Origin: Crocodylus rhombifer
Lineage: Eukaryota > Chordata > Crocodylia > Crocodylidae
Assembly (NCBI GenBank): GCA_038503035.1
Contig: JAVSML010024698.1
Coordinates: 186,001 to 250,000, forward strand
Length of the DNA: 64,000 nucleotides
Reading direction: 5' to 3'
Each line of letters begins with the position of its first letter. Within the stretch, counting starts at the first letter, position 1. The notes under the pieces are model-generated. The model ran no database searches. It was not told where the DNA came from and was given only the letters and a program-made list of their open reading frames with translations. A program made the translations under genes and the position numbers. Shown here one piece after another: positions 56,603 through 64,000 of the stretch.

Positions 56603-56850
56603 TGAAACTAAATAGTTGGGAAAAAGTTCCTTGCAAGCTTTCTGGCACAAACATTCTTCCTCGGACATTGGGAGACTCTGCTGCTGTTCTGAGTTCTCCA
56701 AGGTAGAAAAGAAGCTAGAGGAAACAGATGTCTGTGAAGATGCAAATAAGTGGAAATTTGGAAGACAAAAGATAGAGATAGGAGAGAAGAGTGGGGAGAG
56801 GAGGGGGAAAAAGTGTGAAGGAATGCAGGTTATAAGCTAAAAGGCAGGTT
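56603..56850 (-). mobile_element. PLE 3' region, minus strand
   Basis: Reversed, it reads a pyrimidine-rich stretch, then a GGAGAACTC..AGAACAGCAGC..GAGTCTCC hairpin, CCGAGGAAG, CCAGAAAGCTTGCAAGG and AACTTTTTCCCAACTATT, the PLE 3' end seen at 13.87 and 44.65 kb. The last ~25 bp of the usual end (GGTCTAATAAAAG..) are missing where the CR1 tail begins. Confidence 0.78.
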
Positions 56851-56859
56851 ACCCGGTGT

Positions 56860-57345
56860 GTTATATGTCAGGCAGCTTGTCAAGGGGGAAGGGGGTGTGA
56901 GGGTGGGTGTGTGGGGTTTGCGCGGGAGGAGTTTGGTGGGGTTGTGGGTGGGTGTGGGGTTGGGGGGCACCACACACCCGCCTGCCCCCTTGCCCCCCTC
57001 CGCAGCACACAGCCCACTCCACCAGCCGCAGCTGCAGCAGCAGCCAGCAGCAGGCCCTCAGGGTGCTCATGGCCCACTGCAGGCAGAGCCCCCCTCCCTC
57101 CCCCAGTCTTGGCTGAAGACACATGCCAGCAGGCCAGGATGGCCCCATGCACTACGTGTAGCCCCAGGTCTTGGGCCATGCCACACGCTTCTTGGGGGCT
57201 CTGCCTGCAACCTCAAGGGCCCACTGCTGGCTGCTGCTGCTGCTGCCTGGGGTGGGGGCTGCACACCATGGGGGGAGTGGGCAGGGGACCCACCTCTCTC
57301 AGTATCAAACTTAGAGTCCATGCTCCAAATATTCAGCACAGGGAA
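56860..57345. repeat. GC-rich block with G-rich strand
   Basis: 56886-56976 is a G/T tract on the plus strand with many G3-G6 runs (GGGTGTGAGGGTGGGTG..., GGGGTTGGGGGGC), followed by CAGCAGCAGCC-type sequence up to 57345. Large overlapping frames on both strands (up to 256 codons) are compositional. Confidence 0.65.
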
Positions 57346-57597
57346 CATTTTTTAGTTTGTGGCACGCCCCCTGAGGTGTCTCAAGTTGCTGTGAGATGCT
57401 GCAACAGACACATGCTCGCTTGTGTGGGTGCAGCCACTATATGCAAATTAGGGCCTTGTCACACATTCACTTCTAACTGTTGTAAATCAATGGAATGTCT
57501 TAACCTATTAAAAGGTCCTAACCAATGTCCTGACCCTCACTTGGAAGGAAACAACTTTGCAATGCCACTGAGGGCACTTAATCTGTGCTTGAACTGC
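57346..57597. other. Unassigned sequence
   Basis: Nothing recognised. Confidence 0.35.
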
Positions 57598-57853
57598 TTG
57601 AACATTAGGCCTGTGAGAAGCAGCAAGTATTCACTTTGGATTCAGATCTGGCCGATTCAGAGGGACAGTAATGTAATTTGATTCGGTGATTTGAATCACT
57701 GTCCTGATTTGATTTGGCTGATTCAGATTCGGCAATTCGGCCATAGGCTATAATGGGGAATCGCTAAAATACCTATAACTTTGTAATTTTTTTCGCAGAT
57801 TCAGATGAAAACAGCAGGGATGGTAGACATGAAGCCTGTGAGGAGGTTGGCAC

Positions 57854-58420
57854 TCACTCCATCTGCATGTGATCCCACACTACACTACCCACCCGCTTCT
57901 GGGCTGAGGGTAGGGATCCTGCCTTATTCCCCTCCTCACCAGGCAGAGGCACAACAGGAGGAGCTGAGCCATTTGCCCGCACAACCTCCTCCAAAATGCC
58001 TTCCAAAGGAGACCTGCCTCTAGGGGAACTTTGAGGGGTGTCAAGCACAAACTCAGATTCCCTCTTCTTCCCCGGAATTTCCTTTGCTGTGGCCCTCAGC
58101 TCCTCTTCTTCCAGATCCAGCTCCTCCTCTGGCACTGGAACACTCATGCTGGGAAGTGAAATCAGAGTGGGGAATGTAATGCTGCTGCTGGTTAATGGTA
58201 TTAGTGGTGGTGGTGCAGGTGCAGGCACTGGTACCACCTCCTTGCTCCCACTAGCAGCAGAAGGCTCATCACTGCCAGGAAAGACGGTGCATCTATGTTT
58301 GGGGTGGAGGGGAACTTGCAGCTCTCTCTCTGCCCCTCCTCTGCCAGAAGACCTGGCACCTGCATTTCCTGCACACTTCATAATGTTTGGTGTGCTACAA
58401 AATGTGTGTGTGTGTGTATG
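57854..58420 (-). pseudogene. hAT transposase N-terminal remnant (BED-finger-like)
   Basis: A minus-strand frame of ~190 codons. From high to low coordinates: a GARSSGRGGAEREL..LHPKH segment that fits the second half of a BED zinc finger (histidines of H..KH kept), an alternative frame with CRKC at the cysteine pair (near 58360), then a proline/alanine-rich linker, an acidic run (PEEELDLEEEELRA), and PGKKRES..PQSSPRGRSPL. A CA-repeat (58403-58436) lies just upstream, possibly in an intron. The catalytic DDE/RNase-H part and the hAT dimerisation domain are absent. Assignment rests on location inside a hAT element plus this partial pattern. Confidence 0.5.
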
Positions 58421-58436
58421 TGTATGTGTGTGTGTA
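58403..58436. repeat. (GT)n microsatellite
   Basis: GTGTGTGTGTGTATGTGTATGTGTGTGTGT on the plus strand, within the hAT element. It encodes the THTHTH run of the antisense frame and should not be counted as protein. Confidence 0.9.
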
Positions 58437-59096
58437 ATATATGTTGTCCTTTCCTCCACAGTGATGACACAGCATCAGGGAAAACACAGATTTCTTTTTG
58501 TGGGAGGAAAGAATCAAGACAGACTAAGAAGAACAAATATGAGGATTTTGGGGAGAAGAATAAGTTGAAAGGAAAGGATAGAGCTAACAACAGCGACTGA
58601 AGGCAACGGTAAGTAGGAAAGATTGGATACATCTTACAAGAAGAGAGACTAGCTACCAAGAGACTAGACAGCTACCCACATGCTGCCGCTCCAAAAGAGA
58701 GACAGCTCACAAAAGGCACAGATCACTTCAGATACAGCTTGATATGTTGTTTCTATGTCCCTCCCCCAGAGTACTGTGATTGGAAGGGAACTCAGAAAAA
58801 CCATAGTCACTGTCCAGCTACAGATGTCAATATCAGAGCAGTCTTCCCCCCCTGCCCTCAGCCTTTTCCATATAAGGAAGATCACCTCACCCCACTACAT
58901 CTACTCAATTTTTGTTTCCTGCAAGCCTTACAAATCACCAAATCTCTCCGAATTGATTTGGAGGCTTCTGATTTGATTTGGACCTTTTAATAGGTCTCCC
59001 AATTTGATTTGGATTCGGAGATTTGGCTGCTGAATCAGGCCAAATCTCCTCCGAATTGAATCGGCTACCAAAGCTTTGCACAGCCCTATTGAACAC

Positions 59097-59646
59097 ATGT
59101 CTGTTCTTGTTTTAACTGCACTTAGTAAGAATTAAGTTGAATGTGTGACACCACTTTTATACTGCTTTCCTTATCCTTTTAGCAAAAGAAACCGTGTGGG
59201 GAAATTCCTGAATTAACTTAACTATCTAAGATACAGGTCCCTCATTTATCATCCTGGCATTGCTTTTTGCCTGAAGCAGTTCAGGACAAGAGAGCAAAGA
59301 AAAGGAATATAGTTCACAGACAGACACTATTTCAGAGTGAGTTCTTTGCCTCCAATGAAAAGCGGCATTTCTGCTTTTTAAGCAAATTAAATTCCTAAAC
59401 TAAAACAACTCAAATATTGACAGGGGCAACTGAATTGCCTCCCATATGGCCAGATAAGATCTGTAGTGATCACTGGGTTTAATAAGCACATTACAACAGG
59501 AAACCCTGACCCTCTCACAGGGAAAAGAAAGTGAGGGTAGAAAAATCAGAAAGACCCCATGAAAGGCAGAACTTCTGTAGCCCAAGGGTGAGAGGGGAAT
59601 CATCTGCAGCAGGAAAAGCCCTGCCAGAGCAGCCATGGGATAAAGA
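59097..59646. other. Unassigned sequence
   Basis: Nothing recognised. Confidence 0.35.
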
Positions 59647-60176
59647 TGTCAGCTGCCAGGAGGGATAAACTGCCAGCTGCAGGTGAAAGCAGAAACATCC
59701 TGAGGTGAGATAACTAGGCTATGAACTTGCTCCTGCATAACCTAGCTTGCAAACATCAGGCCGCAAAAAACAGCAGTGAGAGGGAAGGGAAGTTTAGCAA
59801 CACCTAGGCCAAATGAACAGGAAGCCCAGCCAGCTGACCAAGGAGATGTGGCTTATTGGGATATAAAATCCCCTCCCCAGCAAAGGAAGGGGTGGAAAGG
59901 ACAGGTTTCAGGGGCTGAGAAGGATGGAGTAACCATGGGGATAGATACAAACTCAGCAAGAGGAGCTGCTGCCTGAGAGAAAGAGTCCCTGTTGGGGGAA
60001 AAGAGAGTGAGTGGGTGTATGGTAAACACTGGGAGACTCTTGGTGTTAACTCAGGACTGATCCTTGAGAAGTAGGCACCCAGAGAACTGAGAACTGTTTA
60101 TTTTAACCCAGGAGGAGCCTTGGGGAATGAACAAATCCAGGAGACTAGGGACAATTTATGCTGGCACAGGAGCAGC

Positions 60177-60379
60177 CCCTAGGGCAGGGGTGGGCAATTA
60201 TTTCAGGCCAAGGGCCGCTTACTGAGTTTTGGCAAGCCATCAAGGACTGCATGACAGGCAGCCTGGGGCAGATAAAAATTAGTTTTCTTAATTCTGGAGG
60301 GGCCCCATGAACCGGATAGAATGTTCTGGCTGTCCACGTCCAGCCCCTGGGCCATATTTTGCCCAGCCCTGCCCTAGGG
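60177..60379. mobile_element. 187-bp hAT MITE with perfect TSD
   Basis: The element 60185-60371 is bounded by CCCTAGGG at 60177-60184 and 60372-60379, identical and itself palindromic. Ends CAGGGGTGGGCAATTATTT and complement CAGGGCTGGGCAAAATATGG are the usual hAT GGGTGGGCAAA repeat. A fragment of the same element is at 53.08 kb. Confidence 0.93.
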
Positions 60380-60734
60380 AGTGGGTGCACCCCAAAGACT
60401 ATTTATGTTAACCCAGATAGGGTCTACTTTTCCTTTTCTTATTTCTGGTCATGTTGTTAGTACCACCTGGTGGACCACGGTGGTTGTGAGGGGAGATACA
60501 GAGTGGCCAGCACCTGTGAATTATTCCCTGATTTATTTATTTTTTAATCTGTTCATTTACTCTTTCCTATTTTCATGGGGGAGTTTTCTGGGGGGAGGAA
60601 GGAGATAGATGACAGCCTCCACTCAGGCTGGGCCTCAACCCCCAATAGGGGGTTGCAGCCCAGATGGGCTGGGGGTCCCAACTAAAGTCAGGTGGGCTGG
60701 AGCCTAATAGGGCTGAGGCCCCAGCCAAGGATTT

Positions 60735-61718
60735 GATAGATTTCATAGACATCAGGGGTTGGAAAGAACCCCATGAGATCAAATCCAGCCCTCCTGCCAT
60801 AGGCAGGAAGTCAGCTGGGATCAAATGATCCCAGCAAGATAAACATCCAAATGCATTTTGAATGAGTTCAGAGTAGGTGCACCACCTCTGGGAGGACTCT
60901 ATTCCAGACCCTGGACACTCAGACAGTTAAGAAGTTTTTCTTTATGTCCAGTCTAAATCAGCCTTTCAGGAGTTTGTTGCCACTAGACCTTGTTATCCCT
61001 TGGGGGCACCCTGGTGAACAACTGTTCTCCCAGGTCCTGATGTAGGCTGGCACAAAGTCCCCTCTGAGCCTTCTCTTCTCCAGGCTGAAGAGTCCCATAT
61101 CCCCTGCCTCTCCTCATAAGGTGGCTCTCTTGGCCTTTGATCATATGGGTGGCTCTCCTTTGGACTTGCTCAAGCTTATCCATGTCCCTCCTGAAGTGGG
61201 GGGCCCAAAACTGGATGCAGTACTCCAGCTGCAGCCTCACTAAAGCAGAGTAAAGTGGGAGGATGATGTCCCTTGTTTTGCTTGAGATGCATTGGTGGAT
61301 GCATGCCAAAGTTTGATTTGCTTTGCTGGCCATGGCATCACATTGGTGGTTCATGTTCATCTTGTGGTCAATCAAGACCCCCAAGTCTCTTTCGATTATG
61401 GTGTTAGTGAATGTAGCACTGCTGATCCTATAACAATGATGCTGTTTTTTTCTCCAAAGGTGGAGCACCCTGTACATTGAATGCCATCAGGTTTTGGTCT
61501 GCCCACCTTGCAAGCATGTCTAGGTCAGCCTGTATCCCCAGCCTGTCTTCCAGTGTGGCTGCCTTCCCCCATAGTTTAATGTCACCTGCGAACTTTGCCA
61601 GTCCACATCTGATGCCCAAATCCAGATCATTATTGAAGATATTGAAGAATACTGGCTCGAGTAGTGACTCCTGAGGGATTCCACTGGTCACCTTGTGCCA
61701 CATTGACTTGCTCCCATC
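60735..61718 (-). mobile_element. CR1 LINE, 5'-truncated
   Basis: Reversed 3' end (TTTCATAGACATCAGGGGTTGGAAAGAACC) at the low side, through the C-terminal region to the RT palm at 61718. Same subfamily as the small piece in the gypsy integrase (30.43 kb): both have TCAnTAGATnTTTCATAGACAT-like tails and CATCCAAATGCATTTTGAA-like text. Confidence 0.93.
60983..61703 (-). pseudogene. CR1 ORF2 remnant, catalytic box FAGD
   Basis: Minus frame 61703-61428: WHKVTSGIPQESLLEPVFFN, DLDLGIRCGLAKF, then FAGDIKLWG where FADDTKLW is expected, so the first catalytic aspartate has become glycine. Frame 61477-60983: [63 protein letters not shown]. Dead copy. Confidence 0.92.
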
Positions 61719-62002
61719 AACTGGTACTTTGCTAGTACTGGGATTCTGGGAGAGGGTGAGAGCGAGGGCAGACTGCTATAGTGCCCAGTTGGAATAGTAG
61801 TTTGAGAAGGAGGGGGAAACAAGGTACTCACAGCTAGACTTTGGTTACCCAAAGGCAGTCTACTGAACAACATATTAATTTTTAACATTAAGGTGTGGCA
61901 TGTGAAAGAGGAGCCAGATTAAGGAGCCAGGGTAGGTAGATAAGTGCCCAGTGGCCACCAGGGGGTGATTTGACCAACCCTAGGGTGTATCCTGTTACAA
62001 CT

Positions 62003-62020
62003 TGGTGCATTGGTTGTGAA
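62003..62020 (+). promoter_or_regulatory. Primer-binding site complementary to tRNA-Gly 3' end
   Basis: TGGTGCATTGGTTGTGAA. The complement of the 3' end of vertebrate tRNA-Gly(GCC), CCA included, starts TGGTGCATTGGCCGGGAA. The first 11 bases match exactly and 15 of 18 overall. The three mismatches lie in CCGG -> TTGT: two are C-to-T and one is G-to-T. It sits three bases after a CA-ending LTR border, the correct spacing. Confidence 0.8.
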
Positions 62021-63200
62021 CTTCCCACTAGTGGTCATGACAGGAGGGAAGATTCCTGAGGACCCAAGGATGGCAATGGAGACTGGCTAAGTATCACAAC
62101 ACTTGGCTCAGCAACCAAAAGAAACCCAGAAGTGTCAGAGCATGTTGACTCAGGTAATTCAAGGGCAGCAAATATAGGCTGAAGAGCAAAAAGCTATGTT
62201 TATGTGATAGCAAACGCTGGTCAAGCAGTTGGTATGGGTGGCATAGCAGCAGAAGGGTGGAGATGCAAAGGATTTGCTCCTGAGAAGATGACAAGGAGGA
62301 TGACCCCAAAGCCTTCTATAGAATTTTTTTAGAAAACTGCAGAAGCAGCTGGTTGGAGCAGGACTACCCGAGCTACCTAGCTGAGACTCTTGTTGGTTGG
62401 GGAAGCTCAAGCTGAGTGCTTACCAGAGAAGAAGCTCGGGACTACAAGACAGTGAAGAAGGCCATTCTAGAATGTCTGGCCATCTCAGAGTGATGGCTTA
62501 AGAATGATATTTAAAAGTTTGCTTTTGGGGATTGGCTTATAAGTATATGTATATGCATTAAAGTGGTTCAGGATGGGCAGCAGGAGTTAATTGATTTCTA
62601 AGAGTCTGGGTCACACAGTCACATAATTTCACACAGCCTTGGAAGCAGACAGGCTGTCTACCATAACAAGGACACATAGTTTGGAAAACAGAGGGAGCAT
62701 GTCCTACACTTGAGATAAAGTAGCACCAGATAACAAGGCCCCAGAGCAGGGAGGGAGTGGGGGGTGGGGAGAAGGAGCTGAGTCCCAGTTTTGGGGGAAC
62801 AAACCAAATTAGGAGAAGGCCAGGAAAGACTAAATTAGTATATGTGTATGTGATAAGCTATGTGGATGTATGACAACAACACAGAGAGACCAACCAGTGA
62901 TAGCCATGGATGAAGAGATTTCAGGAGGAAAGGAGAATACAAAAGCAAAAACTAAAAAATAACAAAGGGTCCCTCCTCCCCTTTCCACCTGGGTCCTTCT
63001 TCTCCCTGAGAGGGGTCCCTGTCCCCCAGAAAGGGTCCTCGAAGCCACCATGCACAGAGGGCGCACCATCTGCCCATCTCATCCACCCCACTGGACGAAT
63101 GGTGTAAGCCTCAGCATCCCACCTCCAGATTGCTGACATCTAAAAGAGAGGCCTCAGCACAAGGCCTCTGGGTCCTAAATCCAGAGCCAACAAGAGAATT
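62021..63200 (+). other. Leader and gag N-terminal region of second gypsy element
   Basis: About 1.2 kb between the primer-binding site and the readable SCAN domain, plus-strand by context. No domain legible. Short frames only. It should contain the untranslated leader and the matrix-like part of gag. Confidence 0.45.
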
Positions 63201-63205
63201 GCCAG

Positions 63206-63511
63206 AAGTTCAGGTGTAAGGAGGCCTTACAGCCAAGAGGATTGGTGCAATCTGTCCACAAAGCAGTATACAAATGGCTGTGCCCAGGGAAAAGGATAAA
63301 AGAGAAAATGATAGACCAATTCATGCAAAAACAACTCCTATATCTGGAAGCCCAGACCTGGGTACATCAGAATAATCCAGCCACGTTAGATGTGGCCGTG
63401 AAGTTGGCTGAAGTCTTTGCAACAGCTGAAGACCTATCCCAGAAAGAAAAGGGGACCTGGAGTGAAGGAAGTAAAGGAATACCAGGCTGGGGGACCAGGA
63501 AAGAGCTATAA
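63206..63511 (+). pseudogene. SCAN-domain capsid of Ty3/gypsy gag
   Basis: One frame reads QKFRCKEALQPRG.., YKWLCPGKRIKEKMIDQ, QLLYLEAQTWVHQNNP, AVKLAEVF. This follows the SCAN pattern element by element: FR...Y.EA..PR, then L...WL.P, then KE.I...., then QFL-like QLLYL, then ..WV....P, then AV.LAE. The domain spans ~75 codons (63206-63430), the full SCAN length. After it: AEDLSQKEKGTW and a stop at 63509-63511. In reptiles the SCAN fold is the capsid C-terminal domain of Gmr1-like Ty3/gypsy elements, from which vertebrate SCAN zinc-finger genes derive. With a knuckle downstream (63537) and primer-binding site upstream, a retroelement is likelier than a host gene. Confidence 0.83.
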
Positions 63512-63536
63512 GATGGGGAGGAACATGTCAGACAAA

Positions 63537-63575
63537 TGTTACTGATGTGGAATTTTGCACTTTACAAAATTTTGC
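63537..63575 (+). pseudogene. Degenerate CCHC zinc knuckle after SCAN domain
   Basis: In a frame shifted relative to the SCAN reading: C-Y-stop-C-G-I-L-H-F-T-K-F-C, that is CX2CX3HX4C, one residue short of the canonical CX2CX4HX4C and with an internal stop. A nucleocapsid knuckle ~35 codons after the capsid is the normal gag layout. SCAN genes of the host do not have a CCHC knuckle. Confidence 0.7.
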
Positions 63576-63759
63576 CCCAGACGGGGAAAAGACTGACAAC
63601 CAGTATAGGGAGACACAAGAGCCAGAGAACCTGAAGTTGAGGGGCTCCAGAATTGGAGCAAATGGATTGCAGCTATTGAGAGAAAGGGAAAGGAGGAGGC
63701 TGGGGGCCAACCTCAGATATCTCCTGATCCATAACAGACATTCAAATAGCTGGCCAAAA

Positions 63760-63880
63760 ACAACTGCTGTCATGGACTCACCATGGCCACGGCACATCCT
63801 TTGTGAGGAGATAATACCCCAGGATGAGAGAAAAACAGTGGGCCAAAGTCTACTTGCATGGCTGCATGCTACTATGAGTG
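63760..63880 (+). pseudogene. Possible retroviral-type protease remnant
   Basis: A V-M-D-S motif (63769-63780) is followed, with frame changes, by GTSFVRR-like and EEIIPQDERK text. Related reptile gypsy elements have a D-S/T-G protease active site followed by a ..Q/S-T-L-V-R-E..IIP segment at this place. The glycine of DSG is proline here. Fragmentary; position after the knuckle supports it. Confidence 0.4.
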
Positions 63881-64000
63881 AGTGTGGGTCATGCTGCATA
63901 TACTGCTGTGAACCCAAGTGATGCTGGCCTGACTATCACCATTATCATCATGCCTGGTGATGCCACAGTATTTATTTCAGCCCTGTCAAACCCTAATTGA

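Larger units (their letters stand above)
57598..59096. mobile_element. hAT element, 1.48 kb, with TSD and transposase remnant
   Basis: The element 57606-59088 is flanked by TTGAACAT (57598-57605) and TTGAACAC (59089-59096), 7 of 8 identical. The right end GCTTTGCACAGCCCTA matches the other family members; the left end TAGGCCTGTGAGAAG is decayed. GATTCAGATT-type subterminal sequence occurs on both sides. It also shares AAACAGCAGGGATGGTAGACATGAAGCCTG (reversed) with the 150-bp units of the 16.6 kb copy. Unlike the other five copies it keeps coding-like sequence (57854-58420, minus strand), so it is the closest here to an autonomous member. Confidence 0.9.
59647..61999 (+). mobile_element. Probable gypsy 5' LTR with two nested insertions
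   Basis: The right border is good: ...CCTGTTACA at 61999 followed after three bases by a tRNA-Gly primer-binding site. Removing a 187-bp hAT (60185-60371) and a CR1 (60735-61718) leaves about 1.15-1.2 kb. A TATA box (GGATATAAAATCCC, ~59859) lies in the left part. The left border TGTCAG at 59647 is a guess based on the TG rule. Alternatively the true LTR is only ~61722-61999 (TGGTACTTTG..TGTTACA, 278 bp) and 59.6-60.73 kb is unrelated. Confidence 0.45.

Noticed and set aside
56911..57681. 256-codon plus-strand frame, the longest in the window
   Set aside because: It starts in a G/T tract, runs through CAG-rich sequence and ends inside a hAT terminal region, so it crosses element borders and cannot be a gene.
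62003..62020. tRNA-Gly gene fragment
   Set aside because: Only the complement of the 3' end is present, at the exact place of a primer-binding site. No rest of a tRNA is nearby.
63206..63511. Host SCAN zinc-finger gene
   Set aside because: A CCHC knuckle follows in place of C2H2 fingers, there is a tRNA-Gly primer-binding site upstream, and stops and frameshifts are present. A retroelement gag explains all of this better, though sequence to the right is needed for certainty.

Overview
This is vertebrate nuclear DNA, most likely from a crocodilian (alligator-like) or a close archelosaur. The evidence is the repeat content. There are many 5'-truncated CR1 LINEs with bird/reptile-type 3' tails (TCATAGA or ACTATGAA repeats), Penelope-like element (PLE) debris, several hAT families, fold-back MITEs, and two separate Ty3/gypsy elements, one of which encodes a SCAN-type capsid domain. 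I recognise no host protein-coding exon and no rRNA or tRNA gene. The window looks like an intergenic or intronic gene desert built from layered transposon insertions.

Layout. 0-7 kb: hAT elements, a MITE and a CR1. 7.7-11.1 kb: one minus-strand CR1 split by an LTR-like block and by a plus-strand CR1. 11.4-14.5 kb: a PLE (reverse transcriptase end plus GIY-YIG nuclease) split by a CR1, with its 3' region and then another CR1. 14.5-26 kb: mostly unrecognised sequence with isolated hAT copies, MITEs and a 60-bp-arm palindrome. 26.3-33 kb: a decayed but nearly complete plus-strand Ty3/gypsy element (gag, zinc knuckle, protease, RT, RNase H, integrase, polypurine tract, 3' LTR start) with at least four younger insertions. 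33-35.6 kb: MITEs, a hairpin-bearing minisatellite and a three-armed palindrome. 35.6-44.6 kb: mainly unknown sequence, an LTR-like block, GC-rich low-complexity DNA, one hAT with TSD, and CR1 pieces. 44.6-44.8 kb: a PLE 3' end with a hammerhead-ribozyme-like fold. 44.8-50.1 kb: 5.3 kb with no repeat I can name. 50.1-57.6 kb: hAT, fold-back MITE, CR1 and PLE pieces. 57.6-59.1 kb: a hAT element that keeps a remnant of its transposase N-terminus. 59.6-64 kb: an LTR, a tRNA-Gly primer-binding site and a gag with a SCAN domain and zinc knuckle. This is a second Ty3/gypsy element, which runs off the window.

Nothing here works together as a host pathway. The biological content is the retroelements and their order of insertion. 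The three most noteworthy items are the SCAN-bearing gypsy element at the right end, the hammerhead-like motif in the PLE 3' ends, and a hAT family (six copies, four with both ends and 8-bp target duplications) in which some copies carry ~150-bp tandem repeats and one carries a transposase remnant. All coordinates of old elements are approximate to about 5-20 bp unless a target-site duplication fixes them.
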